Below, in pieces: positions 9,451-16,436 of a stretch of 64,000 bases of DNA. Position 1 is the stretch's first letter. The number at the start of each line of letters is the position of its first letter. Origin of the DNA: Daejeonella sp. JGW-45. GTDB lineage: Bacteria > Bacteroidota > Bacteroidia > Sphingobacteriales > Sphingobacteriaceae. The notes under the pieces are model-generated. The model made no database searches. It saw only the letters and a program-made list of their open reading frames with translations, and was not told the origin of the DNA. Made by a program: the position numbers and the translations under genes. Where the stretch lies: NCBI RefSeq assembly GCF_029360805.1, contig NZ_JARKNC010000008.1:372001-436000 (forward strand), written 5' to 3'.

Positions 9451-11118
9451 TTATTCAGGTTTCGAATAGAACTTCTCTACAGTGGCCTTAATTTTATCAA
9501 AGTCGTTGTCTTCCAGCATTTTCAACAATCGCTGTCCATCGTAAGAAATTTCAAATTTTTTAGGTTTCAGAGCTGAATTCGATATTTTCTGTAAAAATTC
9601 GGAACCATCATCATAGTATCCTGCCGGGGTTATGAAGCTTGCCGCAAAATGAGCCCCTTCCTGTATTTCTTTCTTAAAGTACTTTTGAGCAAAAGGAAGA
9701 GTTTTTCGGAAGAACCATCTTAACGTATTCTTTGTGTTAGTATCACCAAGTGCAATGTGTGCGTGCGACGAATAGCCTTTTAATTCCACAATTACTATTT
9801 CCTTGGGGTTGGAGGACTTGATAATATAATCATATTCATAATATTCCTTTTCTTCTCCCGAACGCTTCTCCGACAAAGTTTTGCCGTGAATAATTTCAGC
9901 ATTAGGATAAAAAGTTTTCAAGACCGGATACAGTAGAAATTCAAAAAGTGTTCCTTTGAGGTCTTTTAAATTATCATCCTGACCCGCTGACTTCAAAGTT
10001 GATAAAATAGATGTTACTGTTTTTTGAATATCATCTTCATCCGGATCCATTCCGATTTGGATTTCACTGAATTTCGTTATTACCTCATGGATTCTGGTGC
10101 CGAAAATAGATGAAATATTAAATGCCAGGAAACCTAGCTTACTCAATGAATTAATGATCAATTCCGACGCATCCCTATAAATTACAATCGGCAACACCTT
10201 TCTGACAGTCGTTTTGACTGAATTAATAACGATTTGCACACGGTTGTAAAAGCCGTCTAAATCCACCTGTTCATAAGGCCTGTGTATAACGATATCGAGA
10301 GGAACGAATGTCTGCTTGTCTATTGTTGTCGCTTCAGCCCCTAGTGTTGGATTGATGCCAGTAGTTTTGGTATACGCCAGTGCGTCCCATACTAAGCTAT
10401 TTTGTTCTGCTCCAATAGACGGTGTTTTTTTATTTCTATACAAAAATTGAATATTATCGATCAGATTACTCTTTCTCAACCAGCGTAAGATATCAGGAAT
10501 AAACATACAATCAATGATCATTTTATTAAAATGGCCCGCCATTAATGCCGCCTCCTCAATATCTCCTAGCTCAACATTGGAGGTCTTCACGATAATGTAC
10601 TTTACACCATTTTCATCATTCTTCTCATAAACAAATTCCATTTTCGAAAGGACATCTACCAACTGATTTAAAGTATTAACTTTCGAAGATGTAGGTTCTT
10701 CAGGCGCAGATGTAACTTTAAGCCCTTCGTAATAGGAGATTATACCATTATTAATATCCATCGCCATCATCAATCTATAGAGCGGAGGCCGGTTCTCCTT
10801 ACATATCTGTTTAACCATTTGATAGGTTAAGACTGTACCAGGTTGTAAGTAGGCAAATTGCCCGTACCCAAAAGTTACCGGAGAAGATGATGTGATAAAG
10901 TTTTCAGCTACTGCTCTTTGAAGGATCTTGCGCGCATAATCATCCTTTACTGCAAATTCACTTTTTAACAACGTGACTAATTCTTTACCAACTAAAAAGC
11001 GTGACCTTTTAAGCAGATTGAGGATATACAATTCGTACTTGTTAGGAAGTTTTATTTTCGATAAATGTTCTTTTTGTCCCACTGCCCTTAATAATTTTAT
11101 TTCTTCTATATTTAGCAA
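9451..11118 (-). CDS. PD-(D/E)XK nuclease-like protein with N-terminal winged-helix-like part
   Basis: A 555-residue protein I cannot assign to a named family. The C-terminal part (about 395-460) has the restriction-endonuclease-fold pattern: a helix with TLFEFLLYPVLK, an acidic strand YYEYDYIIK, then IVIVELKGYSS giving the D...ExK arrangement. The N-terminal about 100 residues (LKRSRFLVGKELVTLLKSEF, then YARKILQRAV) look like a winged helix for DNA binding. It probably cuts nucleic acid in a defence setting (inference from domain and neighbours). It stands alone on the minus strand, convergent with the Gabija-like pair. Confidence 0.6.
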   Translation of the reverse strand: MLNIEEIKLLRAVGQKEHLSKIKLPNKYELYILNLLKRSRFLVGKELVTLLKSEFAVKDDYARKILQRAVAENFITSSSPVTFGYGQFAYLQPGTVLTYQMVKQICKENRPPLYRLMMAMDINNGIISYYEGLKVTSAPEEPTSSKVNTLNQLVDVLSKMEFVYEKNDENGVKYIIVKTSNVELGDIEEAALMAGHFNKMIIDCMFIPDILRWLRKSNLIDNIQFLYRNKKTPSIGAEQNSLVWDALAYTKTTGINPTLGAEATTIDKQTFVPLDIVIHRPYEQVDLDGFYNRVQIVINSVKTTVRKVLPIVIYRDASELIINSLSKLGFLAFNISSIFGTRIHEVITKFSEIQIGMDPDEDDIQKTVTSILSTLKSAGQDDNLKDLKGTLFEFLLYPVLKTFYPNAEIIHGKTLSEKRSGEEKEYYEYDYIIKSSNPKEIVIVELKGYSSHAHIALGDTNTKNTLRWFFRKTLPFAQKYFKKEIQEGAHFAASFITPAGYYDDGSEFLQKISNSALKPKKFEISYDGQRLLKMLEDNDFDKIKATVEKFYSKPE

Positions 11119-11257
11119 GCTCGAATTTTTTTTTGATTATTAAAATTGTTCTTATGTAAATATTTGATTATTAGAGCTTTAATTTTCTTAACATTTATTC
11201 ATTTTCGAAAATAGTTAAAAAGTTTGTCCAGTGGGTTCTTAAGTTACACCACCTTAC

Positions 11258-11567
11258 GCAACAAAAAGCTCGTTTCCGCGGGCTCCTAATCCTAAACTTT
11301 AATACCTTTTCCGGCTCCGCTTATTCTGCACCAGCGAATCTCCTTTCTGCTCGGCCTTATGTTTTCTGTCCAGCGAGGCCTTAGGCTTCCTGAGCTTGCG
11401 AAACGCTTTCCGACTTCTTAGCCTCCTTAATCGTGTCCCCCTTCACCGGATTCATCTTATGATCATTGATGTTCTATACTGCGGTGAGGGCGTCAATAAA
11501 GTACCGCGCCTCTTAGCCCTATCATGGAATTCAGTACCAGAGTGAATGTTTCCACCCCCAGCGAGCT
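11258..11567 (-). pseudogene. Decayed 3' fragment of the DUF3945-like conjugation-element gene
   Basis: On the minus strand this stretch aligns base for base with the end of the gene at 33928-34968 and its terminator (33895-34200): shared pieces include the GCGGGCTCC terminator arm, CCTAAACTTTAA, GCTTATTCTGCACCAGCG and CCTCCTTAATCGTGTCCC. The reading frame is broken by stops (for example TAG after the ALTAV codons) and indels. It is a relic of a conjugative-element gene inside the defence island, so related elements have recombined here. Confidence 0.85.
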
Positions 11568-11591
11568 CTGTCACCAATGGCATACTTCTCA

Positions 11592-11762
11592 TTTGGCTTT
11601 GGTAGAGGCAAAAAAAACGAGCGCGGGCCTGGCGAAGCAAGACTTTGCGGCTGGAAAATACTATCCAAAGCAAAGCGGAGGTGTAGAGATTTTCTTGCCC
11701 CAAACCCGGAGGGCTCGGCCTTGCCTGCCGCAGCGGTTTACCTTTGCGAAACAAAGCCAAAA
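11592..11762 (+). repeat. Dispersed inverted-repeat element, copy 2 (about 171 bp)
   Basis: The most diverged of three copies (others at 1387-1550 and 28725-28891). Its ends still pair: TTTGGCTTTG at the start against CAAAGCCAAA at the end, one base pair shorter than in copy 3, so both arms changed together. Conserved inner pieces are GCGGGCCTGGCGAAGCAAG, AAATACTATCC, GGAGATTTTCTTG and CCCGGAGGGCTCGGCCTTGCC. No protein reading is conserved between copies. Confidence 0.6.
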
Positions 11763-11849
11763 TGAATGAAAAAAAATGTTGGTTTAGAGACGAGACTGCG
11801 CTTTGAATTCTCATCTCATTTCTTGCTCTTAATTCCGTTTAAGATGGTC

Positions 11850-12143
11850 ATTGAAAAATCCGACTTCGGAGGATTTTTGCCATATGCAAGATTAGTTTGT
11901 GATACAAACGTACATCTTGCTGAAGCCGAAATTCGAGGCTTCTTCCCTAGGGCAAGATTCGTTTGTGCCACAAACGTACATCTTGCTGAAGCCGGAGAAT
12001 CAGGGCTTCTTCACGAAAGGCAAGATTCATTTGTGTAGCAAATGTACATCTTGCTGAAGCCGAAAAACGTGGCTTCTTCCTGAGGGACAAGAGCACTTTG
12101 TCAGACAAACTTACATCTTGCTGACCATTCAAAATAGATGGTC
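11850..12143. repeat. Tandem hairpin array, about 67-bp unit, 3 to 4 copies
   Basis: Each unit holds two hairpins. Hairpin A has outer arms GCAAGAT / ATCTTGC (11886-11920, 11952-11986, 12020-12054, and a degenerate fourth ending 12121) and an inner stem GTTTGT / ACAAAC; in the third unit both inner arms change together to ATTTG / CAAAT. Hairpin B has arms GAAGCC / GGCTTC (11922-11942, 11988-12009, 12056-12076) with variable loops. A leading hairpin (AAAAATCC / GGATTTTT, 11854-11878) and a trailing one (GACCAT / ATGGTC, 12123-12143) bracket the array. Arms are kept and loops vary, which points to selection on folding. The span from 11119 to 12238 has no credible protein gene. Confidence 0.8.
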
Positions 12144-12238
12144 TATCTTTGTTCATTTAGTATCAAAAAGAGTATTCTTACAATTGGTACATAGTTTGCT
12201 CCTATTTAAATTATTACATTTGTAATATTTGTAATAAA

Positions 12239-12529
12239 TTGAGTGTGAAAAAATTGCAAAATATTTCCCAGATACTCCCGAAGCACCTTGTATGGGATAT
12301 GGATATTGATACTCTTGATCTTAAGAAAGACAAGGATATTATTATCCCGCGGGCGCTCCTTGCCACAACTCCAGCTACTTTTTTGCATGACATAACAACT
12401 CTTGAACAGGTTTATACCAAAAGCCAAATTGTTAAAGAATTAAAGTCGACTAAAGAACGGATTAGTAACAAGGTATGCTTTCTTGTTTCTCAGCGATACC
12501 ATGTTCCGGTATTTGCACGTTTCAAATGA
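12239..12529 (+). CDS. DUF6922-like small protein, putative antitoxin-side partner
   Basis: A 96-residue protein starting at TTG 12239 or GTG 12245. The N-terminal ILPKHLVWDMDIDTLDLKKD fits the DUF6922 type (from memory), which sits ahead of AbiEii/AbiGii nucleotidyltransferase toxins in Bacteroidota. The middle (LEQVYTKSQIVKELKSTKER) looks helical and DNA-binding. Its TGA overlaps the ATG of the toxin pseudogene (ATGA at 12526-12529). Upstream is a TACATTTG promoter-like box (12215-12222) within an inverted TTAC..GTAA repeat, a possible autoregulation site. It seems intact while the partner is broken. Confidence 0.65.
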   Translation: MSVKKLQNISQILPKHLVWDMDIDTLDLKKDKDIIIPRALLATTPATFLHDITTLEQVYTKSQIVKELKSTKERISNKVCFLVSQRYHVPVFARFK

Positions 12530-13292
12530 GCTCTATTTCAGAAGCTTTAATTAACACTATTCAAGAACTTCAAGAACTATCTTCTCTTCGGCGTTTTAGT
12601 CTGGGTGGAGGAACAAATCTTGCTTTACGCTACAACCATCGTCAATCAATTGATATAGATCTATTTTGTCCCGAAATTATCGGGAAAGAAGGTTATAAAC
12701 ATATAGTAAAAGAAGTTAAAGACCTGTACGGTGAAAAGCTATTTGGTTGTGACTATCCTTGTGATGAAGATGATCAATTTATGTTCTGAGATTTTTTGTC
12801 CAGAAAGAGGAAACGGCAATAAAGGTCGAAGTCCTTCAAAACTTTAAAACACTTGAAGAGCCTGAGATTATAGATGGTATTCGTCTCTTAAGTGAAAAAG
12901 ATATCGGATTATTCAAATTGATGAGTGCTTCAAACAGAGCAAGCAATAAGGATATCTATGATCTTGATTACTTAACTGAGAATATTCAGCTTAAAGACCT
13001 TATCACTTCTCTTAAGAAAAAGCAAGAAAGCTTTAAAGAAAAGATTGACATGACCATCTTTGATCTGGACGGCGAAGAAAGTCCAGTTAATTCGCCAGAA
13101 TTACTTCTAAAATTTGACATGCGCTCGACACCAAAAACTGGCAGGCCATCGCACACTAATGATCGAATCGATATTATGCCAAATAATAAGAGTTGGTTAT
13201 TGGCTAGAAGCAGTTGGAGAAAGAAAGTCAGGAGCTTGTATGAAATTATGGGACTTGAGTTTCCCTCTGCCCAGGGATTCGATATTGAATAA
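12526..13292 (+). pseudogene. Frameshifted AbiEii/AbiGii-type nucleotidyltransferase toxin
   Basis: The first frame (from ATG 12526) encodes the nucleotidyltransferase signature LGGGTNLALRYNHR followed by SIDIDLF, giving the GG...DxD catalytic pattern. It ends at TGA 12787-12789. The protein clearly continues in another frame from 12789 (RFFVQKEETAIKVEVLQNF, then LLSEKDIGLFKLMSASNRAS and KDIYDLDYL), reaching 13292. This is a frameshift near 12785 in an AbiEii-type type IV toxin, which in intact form modifies RNA or other targets by nucleotide transfer. Likely inactive unless the shift is programmed or a sequencing error. Confidence 0.8.
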
Positions 13293-13667
13293 ATACAACA
13301 GCAGCTATCTCCCCATTCTTTGAGAAGCAAAGATCTCACTTTCATTTCACCAGTAAAGAGCTTTCACGGCATAAATTCTCCTTCGTCCGATTTATTCCAT
13401 GTTCTCTTGACAGGTTCATTCACTTAGAGGGTTGTGGCTTAACAAAGTAATGGGGTGGTGTATGAGTCTCGTTAAGAATTAAACTTCTCAAGTCTTTCCG
13501 GAGAGTTCGTGCAATTACAATTATATGTGTCCGTGTAATTACAATTAAACATGAGATACTGGTATTAGCACCTTATAATCAAGGAATATATCTGCATTTT
13601 GCATGAATTTTAAATAAGAAAACTTTCATGCTTTCGAACTAAAGGTTAGTTTTGTATTGTTTACGCA
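13293..13667. promoter_or_regulatory. Intergenic region with paired operator-like repeats and a promoter box
   Basis: No gene is visible in these 375 bases. Two near-identical 15-bp direct repeats, GTGYAATTACAATTA, lie at 13509-13523 and 13533-13547 with a 24-bp period, suggesting cooperative regulator binding. A Bacteroidota -7 type box TAGTTTTG is at 13647-13654, 13 bases before the ATG of the AbiEi-like gene. Its own N-terminal winged helix makes autoregulation plausible (inference). Confidence 0.5.
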
Positions 13668-14243
13668 ATGAAAAAGCTCGAAGAATTAAAGAAGCAACTT
13701 AAAAGAGGTCAGGTCTATCGACGGGATAGTTTACTTAAGTGGTCTAAATCAGTGGACCGGCATCTGGAAGCTCTGGTAGAAGATGGCACACTGGAGAAGC
13801 TATCTCAGGGATTGTACCATTATCCCAAATTAAGCGCCTTTGGGCAAACTCCGCCAGAAGACGATGTATTAATACGGAGCTTCCTTAAAGATAGCAGGTT
13901 CCTGCTTACTTCCTTAAGTAACTATAATAGCCTTGGAGTGGGCACTACACAGCTTTATAATGAGAGAATAGTGTACAACCATAAACGACATGGTGATTTT
14001 AAGTTGGGAAACAGAATGTATTCATTTCGGATAAAACCGCACTTTCCGGGTAAAATAACTATAGAATTTCTACTGGTAGACTTGGTAAATAATCTTGAGT
14101 TACTTGCTGAAGATCCAACGGAAGTCTTAAAGAATGTAGCTCTTAAACTGAACACCATGGATACAAAGAAATTGAAACGCCTTGTTTCCAGGTATGGAAA
14201 CGCGAAGACGAAAAGAGTATTCGATCCAATAATGGAACACTAA
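13668..14243 (+). CDS. AbiEi-like antitoxin-type protein (DUF6088 type)
   Basis: A 191-residue protein with an N-terminal winged helix (KRGQVYRRDSLLKWS, then VDRHLEALVEDGTLEKLSQG) followed by a domain with FLLTSLSNYNSLGVGTTQLYN and NHKRHGDFKLG. This matches the AbiEi / DUF6088 proteins that neutralise and repress AbiEii-type toxins. No intact toxin follows; the nearest is the frameshifted one at 12526-13292, upstream and separated by 375 bp. So it may be an orphan antitoxin or a transcription factor. Confidence 0.7.
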   Translation: MKKLEELKKQLKRGQVYRRDSLLKWSKSVDRHLEALVEDGTLEKLSQGLYHYPKLSAFGQTPPEDDVLIRSFLKDSRFLLTSLSNYNSLGVGTTQLYNERIVYNHKRHGDFKLGNRMYSFRIKPHFPGKITIEFLLVDLVNNLELLAEDPTEVLKNVALKLNTMDTKKLKRLVSRYGNAKTKRVFDPIMEH

Positions 14244-14359
14244 TTCAATCGGAACCTAGCAAATTATAAACAACTTAGAACCTATCGGCAATAAAGATAG
14301 GTACTACACTCTAAGCTTCTTTTTAAAGAAAATCATCTATCTTAGAATAAATTGACGCT

Positions 14360-14716
14360 ATGGCTAGAAAGATCAGAAAGGATATAACTGTTGGAAGCTT
14401 AGAAAAAAAACTAAAGTTAGCTCCTGGATCTATAAAAAATATAGATGGGCGTGATGCCCGCAGTGATAAAAAGTTAGAAACCCTTCAGAAGGAAGCGATA
14501 AGAGCAATAAAAAAACCTGCAGCAAGAAAGGCAACTCCTAAGCCTGCGAATGCAAAAAGCTCTTTAGCAAAACGAACCTCCACTCCCAAAAGTGCTAAAC
14601 CGTTGACTGCAGACCAAAAAACAGCAGCTCTAAGGAAAGTAAAACATAGCCCAAAGGCGACTCAGAGCATGGTGAAAAAAGTACAGACGGCAATTAAGAA
14701 AACAGGGAAGAAATAA
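14360..14716 (+). CDS. Small Lys/Ala/Pro-rich basic protein, first gene of a four-gene operon
   Basis: 118 residues, very basic and low in complexity (runs such as KKPAARKATPKPANAK and KSAKPLTADQKTAALRKVK). The C-terminal half resembles histone H1-like or disordered nucleic-acid-binding tails; the N-terminal 45 residues (ITVGSLEKKLKLAPGSIKN) may fold. No family recognised. Its TAA shares one base with the ATG of the TIR-like gene, so the two are probably translated together. It may bind nucleic acid or act as a partner of that protein (inference). Confidence 0.6.
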   Translation: MARKIRKDITVGSLEKKLKLAPGSIKNIDGRDARSDKKLETLQKEAIRAIKKPAARKATPKPANAKSSLAKRTSTPKSAKPLTADQKTAALRKVKHSPKATQSMVKKVQTAIKKTGKK

Positions 14717-15345
14717 TGGCACAACCTGCTAATTACCTAAACAATGTTTTCATTAATTGTCCCTTTGATCCTCCTTACCATCCGATGTTTGAAGCGATCG
14801 TTTTTGCCATTCACGACTGCGGTTTTATAGCACGATGTGCAAGAGAGGAAGATGATGGTGGAGATGTTAGATTTCAGAAACTAATCCGCATTATTGACAA
14901 TTGCAAATATGGCATACATGACCTTTCGAAAGCGGACCTTGACGCCGGTTCAGGACTCGCCAGATTTAACATGCCTTTAGAACTTGGACTTTTTATGGGG
15001 GCTCAACGCTATTCAACGAAAGGGCACCATAACAAAGACAAAAAGTTGTTAGTATTAGATCAGGAGAAATATCGTTACCAAGTCTTTATTTCTGACCTGG
15101 CTGGGACTGATATCTCCAGCCATGAGAATTCGATCGAGGTCTTAATAAACAAAGTCCGCGATTTTCTTTTCAATAACTCAAGACGTAAAAGCATCCCTAG
15201 TGGCACATACATCTATGATAGATTTAATACTTTTATTGCCGCTCTCCCGGATTACTGTGCAAATTTGCATTGGGATAGAAATAACCTTTCATTCATTGCT
15301 TATGCAATATGCGTAAGTGAATGGATGGAAATCAACCCAATTTAA
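14716..15345 (+). CDS. TIR-like / nucleotide-binding-fold protein of unknown family
   Basis: 209 residues. The N-terminus NVFINCPFDPPYHPMFEAI looks like the first strand and helix of a TIR-like or flavodoxin-type fold. The pattern continues with IIDNCKYGIHDLSKADL, then RFNMPLELGLFMGAQRY (a Glu-containing MPxELG motif as in TIR-like NADases), and KKLLVLDQEKYRYQVFISDLAGTDI. I remember many Bacteroidota and proteobacterial proteins with these motifs but no firm function. A nucleotide or NAD binding or cleaving effector is an inference. Second gene of the 14360-16101 operon. Confidence 0.55.
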   Translation: MAQPANYLNNVFINCPFDPPYHPMFEAIVFAIHDCGFIARCAREEDDGGDVRFQKLIRIIDNCKYGIHDLSKADLDAGSGLARFNMPLELGLFMGAQRYSTKGHHNKDKKLLVLDQEKYRYQVFISDLAGTDISSHENSIEVLINKVRDFLFNNSRRKSIPSGTYIYDRFNTFIAALPDYCANLHWDRNNLSFIAYAICVSEWMEINPI

Positions 15346-15348
15346 GAT

Positions 15349-15705
15349 ATGAATATGTCCTATCAAATATTCGGGGACTTACCCCCTACAACCTTATCAA
15401 CGGACGAGCTCAGAAAACTTATGGTTTCTGTGTTTGCAGCAAACCCAGGCAGCTATTATTTTACCAGTTTCATAAATCACCTTTCGTCAATTATAGTTAA
15501 GGAGGGAAATGGTTTTAATGCGGCGCCTAATACTACATATACAGGCACAGTATGCCAGACAGATCAAACGAGGATTTGTGAGATCATCTGGGATATGATT
15601 ATTGATCGTCATCTTACGATTGGTGGGAATGGTCATTATGAATGGCCGAATTTCTCTGTCACTGAAAGAGGTAAAATATATTTTGCGAATGCTAATAAAA
15701 AATAA
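15349..15705 (+). CDS. Unknown protein, possible winged-helix fold
   Basis: 118 residues starting 3 bases after the TIR-like gene (ATG 15349, a second ATG at 15355). Predicted order is helix, helix, strand pair: TLSTDELRKLMVSVF, YYFTSFINHLSSIIVKEG, then RICEIIWDMIIDRHLTIGG and YEWPNFSVTERGKIYF. The helix plus C-terminal hairpin pattern resembles a winged helix but no family is recognised. Tight spacing implies one transcript with its neighbours. Confidence 0.6.
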   Translation: MNMSYQIFGDLPPTTLSTDELRKLMVSVFAANPGSYYFTSFINHLSSIIVKEGNGFNAAPNTTYTGTVCQTDQTRICEIIWDMIIDRHLTIGGNGHYEWPNFSVTERGKIYFANANKK

Positions 15706-15735
15706 CCAATTAAAATTCCACCCATATAATCATCA

Positions 15736-16101
15736 ATGCTTATGGAAATAACGATCAGCAGATGGCGCTTAGAACCCAGAACTTCTGCAGATGTAAGAAT
15801 ATTGACCTTCTTATTTACCACCGATGCTCCTGAGGTACCGGAGCAAATTGCCAAGATAGTTTTAAGCGGATCTTTGATGACAGAACTCGGAGATTATTTA
15901 AATGAACAGTACGAGACAGAGGCTTTTGTTTTGCAACTAGCAAAATTAGCGGCAGCCCTGTTAAAAAGAGAGCTGGAAATAAACCCAGAGGCAATTTATA
16001 ATCCAGATCTAAAATTCGGCTATATAACTGATAATTTTCCTTTTGGAGGGGTGGAAATCCCTGACATTGACACGCTACAGAACTGGAAATTTACCATTTA
16101 G
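15736..16101 (+). CDS. Unknown protein, last gene of the TIR-like operon
   Basis: 121 residues from ATG 15736 (alternative ATG 15742). Contains strands (EITISRWRLE, RILTFLFTTD) and a helical middle (QIAKIVLSGSLMTELGDYLNEQ, FVLQLAKLAAALLKRELE); no catalytic motif seen and no family recognised. It lies 30 bp after the previous gene and converges with a small minus-strand gene. Its job can only be guessed from the operon: a companion of the TIR-like protein. Confidence 0.55.
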   Translation: MLMEITISRWRLEPRTSADVRILTFLFTTDAPEVPEQIAKIVLSGSLMTELGDYLNEQYETEAFVLQLAKLAAALLKRELEINPEAIYNPDLKFGYITDNFPFGGVEIPDIDTLQNWKFTI

Positions 16102-16141
16102 TATGGTTTGATTCTTCTGAGCATTCATGTTTAAATATTGC

Positions 16142-16318
16142 TTACTTTTCAAAAACCTTCAGATCTTCATCAGACCAGACAGAAATATTAGCAAGCTTCC
16201 TTCTAACCTCTGAGATATTCTTTTTCTTTCCTGGTTCTATAATTACTCCAAGCTCTTTTAGGATCTGTTTTACCTGTGAGCTTTTTTCTTCCGGAATATC
16301 GATGGTTAACCTTTCCAC
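16142..16318 (-). CDS. Small antitoxin-like protein (58 aa), no partner visible
   Basis: A GTG-started frame encodes MERLTIDIPEEKSSQVKQIL, then ELGVIIEPGKKK and a C-terminal NISVWSDEDLKVFEK, ending TAA. The strand-helix start and the acidic VWSDEDL tail match small Bacteroidota proteins found as antitoxins ahead of PIN-type (VapC) toxins, as I recall them. In this orientation a toxin would lie at lower coordinates, where instead the 15736-16101 gene converges, so the toxin has been lost or replaced. It occupies the middle of the gap 16102-16436, which holds nothing else I can support. Confidence 0.6.
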   Translation of the reverse strand: MERLTIDIPEEKSSQVKQILKELGVIIEPGKKKNISEVRRKLANISVWSDEDLKVFEK

Positions 16319-16436
16319 ATCTCAAATTTACGAATAGCTTGGGACAAACAACTACTCTGTAGATACGAAACAGAAGATTTCCAGACTAAGCAGTCATTTT
16401 ACGGTGTCACCTACTGTGTCATTATTCTGCAGTCAG

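Noticed and set aside
11766-12038. A 90-codon frame across the hairpin array
   Set aside because: The unit is about 67 bp, not a multiple of three, and conservation follows stem pairing rather than codons.
11886-12121. CRISPR array
   Set aside because: Whole units are similar, with no unique spacers of even length and no cas genes; the repeats are alternating hairpins.
12475-12525. Upstream ATG for the AbiEii-type gene
   Set aside because: It would overlap the DUF6922 frame by 55 bp; ATG 12526 with an ATGA overlap fits the family start.
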